From CAYRGQ01 sp964444885 (GTDB lineage Bacteria; Bacteroidota; Bacteroidia; Sphingobacteriales; Sphingobacteriaceae), in the NCBI GenBank assembly GCA_964444885.1, contig CAYUIZ010000136.1, positions 1-7,005 of the forward strand: a stretch of DNA of 7,005 nucleotides, in the 5' to 3' direction. Shown here in pieces: positions 1-5,492 of this stretch. A program made the translations under genes and the position numbers. The notes under the pieces were generated by a model. That model did no database searches. It was not told the origin of the DNA and was given only the letters and a program-made list of their open reading frames with translations. Numbering within the stretch: the first letter of the stretch is position 1; each line of letters starts with the position of its first letter.

Positions 1-125
1 GGGTGAAACTCAGCGACGGTTAAGGAGCGGCAAACCGGGTGGTCCGGCATACCGGTGTCCTACTGCTAGCCTCGGGTCTCAACCCCGCAGCTAGCAATGA
101 AGAACCGACCGCTTTGGCGAAAATT
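1..125 (+). mobile_element. possible right end of an IS200/IS605-type (TnpB) element with omega-RNA-like structure, partial
   Basis: No long ORF occupies this stretch, but it is dense in inverted repeats: CGGTT 17-21 with AACCG 33-37, CCGG 44-47 with CCGG 52-55 around a CATA loop, and a long symmetric hairpin at 64-96. After the hairpin comes AGCAATGAAGAACCG (93-107) and then a weak CGC-TTTG-GCG hairpin (110-119). From memory of the family, TnpB elements often end with a structured RNA region overlapping the 3' end of tnpB, then a motif like AGCAATGAAGAATC and a terminal hairpin; this stretch follows that order. A reading frame entering at base 3 and reading VKLSDG before TAA at 21-23 could be the last residues of such a tnpB. 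The TnpB body is outside the window and the exact element end cannot be placed. Another structured RNA is an alternative. Confidence 0.4.
64..96 (+). ncRNA. strong symmetric hairpin, probably part of a structured RNA
   Basis: The pairing is TGCTAGC (64-70) with GCTAGCA (90-96), a 2x2 internal loop (CT 71-72 against CA 88-89), CGGG (73-76) with CCCG (84-87), and a 7-nt loop TCTCAAC (77-83). There are eleven Watson-Crick pairs and no T-run follows, so it is not a usual intrinsic terminator. It ends one base before an ATG at 97. Within the surrounding inverted repeats it is best read as a stem of an RNA belonging to the element end at 1-125. Confidence 0.5.
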
Positions 126-228
126 TTTGTGGTGGAACAGCCTGCCTGCCGACCAGGTAGCCAAAATTTATGACAAAATAGCCAATTGGGGGAAAGAATG
201 GCCGTTTTATAATCGGAACTTCGGTTAA
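97..228 (+). CDS. small ORF of 43 codons, Trp-rich, uncertain
   Basis: The frame runs from ATG 97 to TAA 226-228 and is closed upstream by TAG at 67-69. The product would have 43 residues, five of them Trp, with a plausible helical middle (PADQVAKIYDKIANWGKEW, about residues 17-35) and no signal peptide. I do not recognise it. The start lies directly against the strong hairpin at 64-96 and inside the putative element end, so the first codons may belong to the element and the rest to host sequence. It could then be the tail of a host gene cut by an insertion, or not coding at all. No promoter or leader supports independent translation. Confidence 0.25.
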   Translation: MKNRPLWRKFLWWNSLPADQVAKIYDKIANWGKEWPFYNRNFG

Positions 229-279
229 AAGGTATTATGGTGATGACATTGGATGCGTGGCAGTCCCCGCTGTTTTCCC

Positions 280-287
280 TATCTTTG
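280..287 (+). promoter_or_regulatory. Bacteroidota -7 promoter element of the helicase block
   Basis: TATCTTTG at 280-287 is an exact match to the Bacteroidota -7 consensus TAnnTTTG. No TTG lies at the preferred 19-21 bp upstream; the nearest is at 249-251, 28 bp away. The chosen helicase ATG (292) begins only 4 bases after the element, so transcription would start at or within a few bases of the start codon, giving a leaderless or very short-leader mRNA. Confidence 0.6.
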
Positions 288-291
288 TCAG

Positions 292-1623
292 ATGCAGCAC
301 CGCAGCTTCGACGACTTCAACTTTAACAAACAGATACGCACGGCCATTGCCGAAGCGGGATACACCGAACCAACGCCCATACAGCTCAAGGCCATGCCGC
401 CGATTATGGCCGGACAGGACGTTATGGGTATCGCGCAGACGGGAACGGGCAAGACCGCCGCTTTCGTGTTGCCTATCCTGATGAAGCTCAAATACGCCCA
501 AGGGATGGATCCACGGGCCCTGATTCTGTCGCCCACACGCGAACTCGCCATGCAAATCGAGGAAAACATCCGCCAATTTGCGGTCTATACGGATTTGCGT
601 ACGGTCGTACTGTACGGCGGGCTTGGCCCCAAAACGCAGAAAGAAGCGCTCGACAAGGGCGTTGACATCATCGTGGCGACCCCCGGCCGTTTTTTGGACT
701 TGTATCTTGAACAGCATATCGTCACCAAGCAGCTTCAGGTGCTGGTGATGGACGAAGCCGACAAGATGATGGACATGGGGTTCATCAGCAAATTGCACCG
801 GATCTTGGAAGTCGTGCCCCGCAAGCGGCAAAACCTGCTTTTCTCGGCTACCATGGGCGAATTGGTCCATAAGATAGCGGGTGATTTCCTGGAATTTCCA
901 ACGGTAGTGGAAGTGACGGCCCAAGCTACGCCGGCGCAGACGGTCAACCAATTGCTTTACCATGTCCCCAACCTGAAAACGAAACTCAACCTGCTGCAGT
1001 ACCTGTTGAAGGACGACGAGGCATTTCACCGCCTGATTGTGTTTTGCAAAACCCGCGTAGTAGCCGACAGCGTTTACAAGTTTTTGGAACGGCGGTACGG
1101 TGCGGATGACGTGCGCGTCATCCATGCCAATAAGGGTCAGAATACGCGTATCAACTCCATTAATGCCTTCAAGGATGGCAATATCCGCATATTGGTGGCA
1201 ACAGACGTAGCCGCTAGGGGGTTGGATGTGAGTAACGTGAGCCACGTGATTAATTTTGAGGTTCCGATCGTTATTGAAGATTACGTGCACCGCATCGGCC
1301 GTACGGGGCGCGCCACCAATACCGGCGATGCGATCACGTTTTGCAGTCCGGCCGAGGTGTATTATATCCGCAAAATCGAAAAGCTCATCCGCCAATCTAT
1401 CCCCGTCTTGGAGATCCCAGATGGGGTATTTGTCGAGGAAACCGGGTTCGAGGAGCGCCAGGACATTGCACGGCAAATCGACGGACAGAAGCGGAAGGAC
1501 AATCCGGACTTCCAAGGGGCGTTTCACGAAAAGAAAGCCAGCAATACGAAGACGGCCAAGCCCAAACGTAAGGCCGGCTCGTGGTCGGGACGACCGGGCA
1601 AAACCACCAAAAAGAAACGATGA
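292..1623 (+). CDS. DEAD-box ATP-dependent RNA helicase (RhlE-like)
   Basis: The product is a superfamily 2 RNA helicase of 443 residues that would use ATP to unwind or remodel RNA, for example in ribosome assembly or RNA decay. All the core motifs are visible: the Q motif region GYTEPTPIQ (23-31), Walker A AQTGTGKT (48-55), PTRELA (81-86), TPGR (130-133), DEAD (154-157), SAT (185-187), ATDVAARGLD in motif V and HRIGRTGR (333-340). After the second RecA-like domain comes a Lys/Arg-rich tail (about 403-443) typical of RNA-binding extensions. An in-frame ATG at 253 exists, but it lies upstream of the -7 element at 280-287 and would add 13 residues not usual for the family, so ATG 292 is preferred. 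The stop codon overlaps the next start (ATGA). The exact subfamily (RhlE, CsdA/DeaD) cannot be settled by eye. Confidence 0.95.
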   Translation: MQHRSFDDFNFNKQIRTAIAEAGYTEPTPIQLKAMPPIMAGQDVMGIAQTGTGKTAAFVLPILMKLKYAQGMDPRALILSPTRELAMQIEENIRQFAVYTDLRTVVLYGGLGPKTQKEALDKGVDIIVATPGRFLDLYLEQHIVTKQLQVLVMDEADKMMDMGFISKLHRILEVVPRKRQNLLFSATMGELVHKIAGDFLEFPTVVEVTAQATPAQTVNQLLYHVPNLKTKLNLLQYLLKDDEAFHRLIVFCKTRVVADSVYKFLERRYGADDVRVIHANKGQNTRINSINAFKDGNIRILVATDVAARGLDVSNVSHVINFEVPIVIEDYVHRIGRTGRATNTGDAITFCSPAEVYYIRKIEKLIRQSIPVLEIPDGVFVEETGFEERQDIARQIDGQKRKDNPDFQGAFHEKKASNTKTAKPKRKAGSWSGRPGKTTKKKR

Positions 1624-1868
1624 GCAAGCTTCGTATTACGCCGCTGAATATCGTGGCCGCAGGCCTGCTCACCTGGGTGCTCTGGCGTATTCTGGAGGAC
1701 GACTATACGCTGGGCTGGGTGGGCTTGTCCTTGCTGCTCGTGGTCGCTGTCGTGGTGGCCGACCAGTTTTTCCGGGCGATGCTCAAGACCCTGAAACGCG
1801 TGTGGCTTATCGAGGGTTTTTTCGTAATATTGGTGGTTATTGCGATCTGGATGATCCGGGTGTGGTAA
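1620..1868 (+). CDS. small integral membrane protein, three predicted helices, unknown function
   Basis: The 82-residue product is almost wholly hydrophobic. Three candidate transmembrane segments lie near residues 9-25, 31-51 and 61-79. Positive charges (K3, R5 and the stretch R52-R60) suggest a cytoplasmic N terminus and a cytoplasmic second loop, with the acidic EDD (26-28) turn outside. No enzymatic motif is seen and I do not recognise the family. The start ATG 1620 shares ATGA with the helicase stop, a 4-bp overlap that implies translational coupling and one transcript. An in-frame ATG at 1581 is rejected because it would lie inside the helicase gene. The length and clean topology make it a likely real gene despite the lack of a name. 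Confidence 0.8.
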   Translation: MSKLRITPLNIVAAGLLTWVLWRILEDDYTLGWVGLSLLLVVAVVVADQFFRAMLKTLKRVWLIEGFFVILVVIAIWMIRVW

Positions 1869-1903
1869 GGAATAAGGGCATAATTTTTTAAAAAGCAACG
1901 AAC

Positions 1904-2251
1904 ATGAAAAAAGCAGAAATAAAGCTAACAGTGGAATTGGACGGGAATAATGTCCCCGACAAAATCATGTGGGAGTCCACGGACGGCGAAAGCCAGGAGG
2001 CCCTGCCGGCAAAGGCCATGTTTTTGGCATTGTGGGATCATCAATACAAGAATTCGATGCGTATCGACCTGTGGACCAAAGATATGCCCTTGGATGAGAT
2101 GAAGCGTTTTTTTTATGAAACCCTGCAAACGCTGGGCGATACGTTTATCCGCGCCTCGGGCGACGACCCGGTGGCCAAGGCGGTAATCGGCGACTTGCGC
2201 GACTATTGTGATCACTTTGCCGAAAAAATGGAAGTCCTGGAGAAACAATAG
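1904..2251 (+). CDS. gldC: gliding motility protein GldC
   Basis: The 115-residue soluble protein matches my knowledge of GldC: an N-terminal beta strand with alternating charges (KKAEIKLTVELD), then VPDKIMWESTDG, a central ALWDHQYKNSMRIDLWTKDM segment and a helical DEMKRFFYETL followed by a C-terminal CDHFAEKMEVLEKQ. In Flavobacterium johnsoniae GldC is linked to gliding and the associated secretion machinery, but it is also kept in many non-gliding Bacteroidota, where its role is unclear. There is no signal peptide, so it should be cytoplasmic. It begins 35 bp after the small membrane protein with an A-rich leader and no Shine-Dalgarno. TAATTTTT at 1881-1888 is one base short of the -7 consensus with no -35-type partner, so read-through from the helicase is more likely. 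gldB, its usual partner, is not in the window. Confidence 0.88.
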   Translation: MKKAEIKLTVELDGNNVPDKIMWESTDGESQEALPAKAMFLALWDHQYKNSMRIDLWTKDMPLDEMKRFFYETLQTLGDTFIRASGDDPVAKAVIGDLRDYCDHFAEKMEVLEKQ

Positions 2252-2314
2252 GGAAAATTCCGGCTTTACTGAAGGTTATCGAAAATCATCAAGCTTACTA
2301 TCTAGTTAAAAAAA

Positions 2315-2722
2315 ATGAACTACTTTCTCGTCAAATCCGAGCCCTTTAAGTACAGCTGGGCGCAATTCAACGAAGACAAGCAAACTTTTTGGGACGGCGT
2401 ACGCAATTATCAGGCACGCAACAACCTTAAAGCAATGAAAAAGGGCGACTTGGTGCTGTTTTACCACAGCAACGAAGGCAAGGAAGTGGTGGGCATTGCC
2501 AAAGTAGTGAAGGAATATTATCAGGATCCGACAACGGAAGACCCGCGTTGGGTTGTTGTCGACTTGGCACCTGTGGAAACGCTGAAAACGCCGGTCACGC
2601 TCGAAGCCGTCAAGCAGGACGAACTCTTGCAGGATATCGCGCTGGTTCGCCAAGGGCGGCTGTCCGTGATGCCGTTGAAGAAAGAGGAATTCGACCGGAT
2701 CGTGCAACTCGGAAGTGAGTAG
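2315..2722 (+). CDS. EVE domain-containing protein (THYN1-like)
   Basis: The 135-residue product is a single EVE domain, a PUA-related fold that in studied members binds modified bases such as methylated or hydroxymethylated cytosine. The family hallmarks are visible: MNYFLVKSEP at the N terminus, FWDGVRNYQARNNLK (25-39), then KKGDLVLFYHSN (42-53) and VVGIAKVVKEYY, followed by DPRWVVVDLAPV. The length is that of a complete stand-alone family member. It has no restriction nuclease or methylase partner nearby, so a housekeeping nucleic-acid-binding role is more likely than a restriction system, though its ligand cannot be read from sequence. It lies 63 bp after gldC. A run of eight A precedes the ATG and no clear -7 element is seen, so it may be the last gene of the helicase transcript. 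Confidence 0.9.
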   Translation: MNYFLVKSEPFKYSWAQFNEDKQTFWDGVRNYQARNNLKAMKKGDLVLFYHSNEGKEVVGIAKVVKEYYQDPTTEDPRWVVVDLAPVETLKTPVTLEAVKQDELLQDIALVRQGRLSVMPLKKEEFDRIVQLGSE

Positions 2723-2736
2723 GACGCAGGCTTTCC

Positions 2737-3261
2737 TTAGTCGTTCACCACGCCGCGAAATAGATTTTGGATTTCGGTTGCGTCTTTGGGCTTCAGCTTG
2801 CCCGCAAGCACCAGCCTCAGTTCCCGGCGCTGCAACGCGCCTTCGTATAATTTTTTCTCTTCGTCCGTTTCCGGCTCCAGCTGCGGAACCTGTATCGTCC
2901 GTCCGTTTTGGTCGATGGCGACAAAGGTGTAAAACGCTTCGTTTGAACGAACTTTCGTTCCCGAGGGGATGTTTTGCGCCCATACTACGAGCTGCACTTC
3001 CACCGAAGTGGTGAACGCCCGGGTCACTTTGGCTTCGATGCTGATCACATCGCCCAGTTTGACGGGGTGCCTGAACGAAACGTTGTCAACGGATGCCGTC
3101 ACGACGATGCGGTTGCAGTGCTTCTGTGCGGAGATGGCTGCCGCGATATCCATCCAATGGAGCAACCGTCCACCCATTAGGTTATTCAGCGTGTTGGTGT
3201 CGTTTGGCAACACCAGCTCGTTCATGATGGTGTAGGATTCCTGGGCTTTCTTAGCTTTCAT
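2737..3261 (-). CDS. acyl-CoA thioesterase, hotdog fold (YciA/BACH-like)
   Basis: The 174-residue product carries one hotdog domain that would hydrolyse acyl-CoA to free acid and CoA in the cytoplasm. The signature is NDTNTLNNLMGG followed by LLHWMDIAAAISAQKH, with N23 and D38 in the active-site positions of the family and D38 the likely catalytic acid. Further marks are FRHPVKLGDVI and TSVEVQLVVWA. The last 45 or so residues, charged and helical (EEKKLYEGALQRRELRLVL), form the C-terminal extension I expect in Bacteroidota members. ATG 3261 is preferred; an alternative start at M13 is possible. It is the third gene of the leftward block, 22 bp after the SDR gene, and ends 14 bp from the convergent EVE gene with no obvious terminator between. 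The chain-length preference is unknown. Confidence 0.92.
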   Translation of the reverse strand: MKAKKAQESYTIMNELVLPNDTNTLNNLMGGRLLHWMDIAAAISAQKHCNRIVVTASVDNVSFRHPVKLGDVISIEAKVTRAFTTSVEVQLVVWAQNIPSGTKVRSNEAFYTFVAIDQNGRTIQVPQLEPETDEEKKLYEGALQRRELRLVLAGKLKPKDATEIQNLFRGVVND

Positions 3262-3283
3262 TTTCGTTGCTGAAGCGTGATGG

Positions 3284-4204
3284 TTAGCGTTTGTTCAATT
3301 GCTGGTCGACGATAGCCAGTCCCTCGCGGAAGCTCCGTGGTTCGTAACCGAGTACCTGACGAGCCTTATCCAGTACGAATCCGGTGCGTTTCGGGCGTGG
3401 TGCGGCGGTGGTAAAGGTATCGGCACTCACCTCGTTGATCAGTGATTTGTCCAGTCCCCAGAAATCGGCCACGGCTTCCACCAGCTCATGGATAGCAAAC
3501 AGGTCCTTGCCCGATATATGGAAGATACCCTCCGCTTCGACGGTTGCCGTCAGCAGGCAAGCTTCGGCTAGGTCTTCGGCGAGGGTGGGCGTACGCCATT
3601 GGTCGTTGACAATGTTGAGGGGAGTCCCTTTTTCCAGCGCACTCTTGGCCCATAACACGATATTGCTGCGGCTCATGTCGGCTGTCACGCCATACACGAT
3701 GATGGTGCGCAGGATAGCCCATTTGCACGCCGACTGGCGCAGGATATTTTCCGAATCCAGCTTGCTTTTGCCGTATAGACTGAGCGGATTGGGCGGGTCA
3801 TCTTCGCGATACGGCCCGTTTTCGCCGTCAAATACAAAATCCGTAGAAAGATGGATCAAGTGGATGCCGTGTTGCTCGCTGAGCTGGGATAGGGTCCGCA
3901 CAACCTCCACGTTAAGCGCTTGACATCCCATGGGATCGGTTTCGCAGGCGTCGACGTTGGTCATCGCTGCCGTGTGGATGATCGCATCGGGTCGGTGGTG
4001 GGCAATTGCCTTCGTTAAGCGATCCGTGTCCAGTAAGTCGACATCCTCGTAGGCATAGCCGGTTTTCACGGGATGGCGGTTTGGCCCGCGCGAAGTGGCG
4101 ATTAGCTCCACGCGCCCATCGGCCAAGACCAAGTCAGTGATTTTTTGTCCCAGCAGCCCGTTGCTTCCCGTGACTAAAACTTTCCTTTTCGTAGTATTTG
4201 ACAT
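3284..4204 (-). CDS. NAD(P)-dependent extended SDR, dTDP-4-dehydrorhamnose reductase (RmlD)-like
   Basis: The 306-residue product is a Rossmann-fold reductase. The glycine motif TGSNGLLGQ (12-20) binds NAD(P), HTAAMTNVDACE (77-88) and STDFVFDG (120-127) are RmlD-type motifs, and YGKSK (144-148) holds the catalytic Tyr144 and Lys148. DQWRTPTLAEDLAEA in the second half also matches RmlD. In RmlD the reaction reduces dTDP-4-keto-rhamnose to dTDP-rhamnose. Here YGKSK is followed by LDSE where classical RmlD usually has a G-E pair, and no rfbA, rfbB or rfbC homologue is nearby, so the true substrate may differ; a MAT2B-like relative is another option. The gene lies 12 bp after the M28 peptidase and 22 bp before the thioesterase, which suggests one transcript. 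Confidence 0.85.
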   Translation of the reverse strand: MSNTTKRKVLVTGSNGLLGQKITDLVLADGRVELIATSRGPNRHPVKTGYAYEDVDLLDTDRLTKAIAHHRPDAIIHTAAMTNVDACETDPMGCQALNVEVVRTLSQLSEQHGIHLIHLSTDFVFDGENGPYREDDPPNPLSLYGKSKLDSENILRQSACKWAILRTIIVYGVTADMSRSNIVLWAKSALEKGTPLNIVNDQWRTPTLAEDLAEACLLTATVEAEGIFHISGKDLFAIHELVEAVADFWGLDKSLINEVSADTFTTAAPRPKRTGFVLDKARQVLGYEPRSFREGLAIVDQQLNKR

Positions 4205-4216
4205 GCGCTTAGCGAG

Positions 4217-5182
4217 CTAGTTAGTAGGGGTGAACGTCAGTTTTGGTTCCAGCATCGCCTCTTTGATCACGTCAATGGCAATGTCGATGATGGCCGCCGT
4301 GGCCGGGTAGTTAATCTTGTCCGGAGTATCGCCAGGGCGATGGTATTCGGGGTGGCCGCCCGTATGGAAAAACAGGACGGGAATATCTTTTCGGTAAAAC
4401 GACGTCTGGTCTGAGCCCCCGCTGCCATCATGCCCGCGGTGGATACGCAGGCTTCGGGCGTCGACCCTGTCAAAGATCCCCGGCCAGGAAGGGCTTGTCC
4501 CGTAACCGATAACCGCCAATTGCTCGTTATACCGGCCGATCATGTCAAAATTGAGCATGAAGTGAATGCTTTCCAGGGGCAGGGTCGGTTCCTCCACGAA
4601 GTGCCGGGAGCCCAGCAAGCCGAGTTCTTCGGCAGAGAAAGCGATGAATAGGATATTGTACGGTTCGGTTTCGTCGTTTTTGGCAAAATACCGGGCAATC
4701 TCCAGCAATCCGGCCACGCCCGAGGCATTATCGTCCGCGCCTTGGTGTATCTTGCCATGCGGGATACTGTCCAGCGAGCCTCCTTGGGTGCCCATGCCCA
4801 GATGGTCGTAATGTGCGCCTACCACAATGGTGTGCGCAGCGCCGTTGTCCAAGAAACCGATTACGTTGTGCGCTTGGCGAATACTGTCGTCCACGACTAC
4901 GCGGCGTACTTTTGCGGTGAAGGTCTGGCGGTAGCCCTCCGTACCCAATGGCTGGAGACCATATTTCTTGAAATGGCGCTGGATGTAACGCGCGGCCTTC
5001 TCCAGTTCCTTGCTTCCCGTACCGCGGCCTTTCATATTATCCGAAGCGAGTCTGTGGATGTGTTTGCTGACCAGTTTCTCCTGCGTATGCTGCGCATAAG
5101 CCGTGGGGGCGCAGGCCAAGGAGGCCAATATGGCCAGGAAACAGCTGATGAGGAAACGTGTGTTGTATCGGGTCATATCCAT
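4217..5182 (-). CDS. exported M28 family zinc metallopeptidase
   Basis: The 321-residue product would be an aminopeptidase or dipeptidase-like enzyme with two metal ions. Numbered from ATG 5182, the ligands and catalytic residues are visible in order: H124 and D126 in GAHYDHLG, D150 in GADDNASG, E185 (general base) and E186 in FSAEELGLLGS, D213 in NFDMIGR and H281 in HPEYHRPGDTPDKIN. The N terminus is a signal peptide: basic MTRYNTR, a hydrophobic core, then APTAYA before Q, fitting signal peptidase I cleavage. The SLAC stretch does not fit a lipobox. The frame extends to a GTG at 5206 but that would spoil the signal peptide. ATG 5182 or 5176 is the likely start. It heads the leftward three-gene block, with a -7 element at 5226-5233. 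The peptide substrate is unknown. Confidence 0.92.
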   Translation of the reverse strand: MDMTRYNTRFLISCFLAILASLACAPTAYAQHTQEKLVSKHIHRLASDNMKGRGTGSKELEKAARYIQRHFKKYGLQPLGTEGYRQTFTAKVRRVVVDDSIRQAHNVIGFLDNGAAHTIVVGAHYDHLGMGTQGGSLDSIPHGKIHQGADDNASGVAGLLEIARYFAKNDETEPYNILFIAFSAEELGLLGSRHFVEEPTLPLESIHFMLNFDMIGRYNEQLAVIGYGTSPSWPGIFDRVDARSLRIHRGHDGSGGSDQTSFYRKDIPVLFFHTGGHPEYHRPGDTPDKINYPATAAIIDIAIDVIKEAMLEPKLTFTPTN

Positions 5183-5199
5183 TTGCAAATGTCCTGTCG

Positions 5200-5225
5200 C
5201 CGGCACTGCCGGTGCCAGCGGGCAC
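5200..5225 (-). repeat. overlapping inverted repeats in the M28 leader
   Basis: Three copies of one arm lie in alternating orientation on the plus strand: GGCAC 5202-5206, GTGCC 5212-5216 and GGCAC 5221-5225. The middle copy can pair with either neighbour but not both. A separate palindrome CCGGCA-C-TGCCGG (5200-5212) competes as well. All fall between the -7 element at 5226-5233 and the start codon, so they could form alternative hairpins in the mRNA leader, or a binding site in DNA. No T-run follows, so no terminator is formed. Confidence 0.5.
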
Positions 5226-5233
5226 CAAAGTTA
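5226..5233 (-). promoter_or_regulatory. Bacteroidota -7 promoter element of the M28/SDR/thioesterase block
   Basis: Read on the minus strand this is TAACTTTG, an exact TAnnTTTG match. No TTG lies 19-21 bp further upstream, so the -33 part is weak or missing. Transcription would start near 5220, leaving a leader of roughly 35-40 nt before ATG 5182. That leader contains the inverted repeats at 5200-5225. Confidence 0.55.
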
Positions 5234-5436
5234 CGATAATTGTGCCGACTACGGAGGGACGGACGGGCTTTTTCGGCAACTGTACGGATGTACAACGGTA
5301 TATTGCCGCTCGCGGGAAGTTGCCCCCTCTAGCGTATCGATATTGTTTAATCGACCAAAATGATAGGAATTGTCCGGCTGAGGTGGAAAAAACGTTCAAA
5401 ATATACCCTAAAATCGTAAAACCCGCCACTTCTCCC

Positions 5437-5466
5437 TTGCTTCTTTGGCAGGAAAGTATAACTTTG
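5437..5466 (+). promoter_or_regulatory. Bacteroidota-type promoter of gnd
   Basis: TTG at 5437-5439 is followed after exactly 19 bp by TAACTTTG at 5459-5466, matching the -33 TTG / -7 TAnnTTTG promoter of Bacteroidota in sequence and spacing. Transcription would begin near 5470, giving a leader of about 20 nt with a run of nine A (5473-5481) and no Shine-Dalgarno before ATG 5493. Confidence 0.75.
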
Positions 5467-5492
5467 GGGTGCAAAAAAAAACTGAGAATAAC

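Larger units (their letters stand above)
5183..5492. other. divergent intergenic region between the M28 block and gnd
   Basis: This 310-bp spacer contains no convincing ORF; only short frames occur. It holds the M28 -7 element and leader repeats (5200-5233) and the gnd promoter (5437-5466). Between them are TGTAC-GGAT-GTACA (5281-5294) nested within CGGCAA (5274-5279) and TTGCCG (5303-5308), a competing pair GGCAAC (5275-5280) with GTTGCC (5319-5324), and an operator-like TCGAT-N8-ATCGA (5337-5354). I see nothing recognisable from 5355 to 5436. A small RNA or a regulator site is possible but unproven. Confidence 0.6.

Noticed and set aside
1..96. tRNA, tmRNA, RNase P RNA or SRP RNA
   Set aside because: The CGGG-TCTCAAC-CCCG arm resembles a T arm in size, but no acceptor stem, anticodon arm, CCA end or conserved core of tmRNA, RNase P or SRP RNA can be found.
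186..213. TTGGGG-N16-TATAAT, resembling an E. coli sigma-70 promoter
   Set aside because: The other signals indicate a Bacteroidota host, whose main sigma factor uses TTG/TAnnTTTG; the exact -7 element at 280-287 is a better promoter for the helicase.
235..1527. 430-codon open frame on the minus strand across the helicase gene
   Set aside because: It lies wholly antisense to a helicase with every expected motif and shows no domain of its own; it is a codon-composition shadow.
1256..1891. 211-codon plus-strand frame bridging the helicase end and the small membrane protein
   Set aside because: It is out of frame with two better-supported genes, is rich in Arg and Pro, and shows no recognisable motif.
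2723..2736. Possible terminator between the convergent EVE and thioesterase genes
   Set aside because: The 14-bp gap has no hairpin and no T-run.
2306..2983. 225-codon minus-strand frame across the EVE gene and the thioesterase end
   Set aside because: It is antisense to the EVE domain and overlaps the thioesterase in another frame; no protein features are seen.
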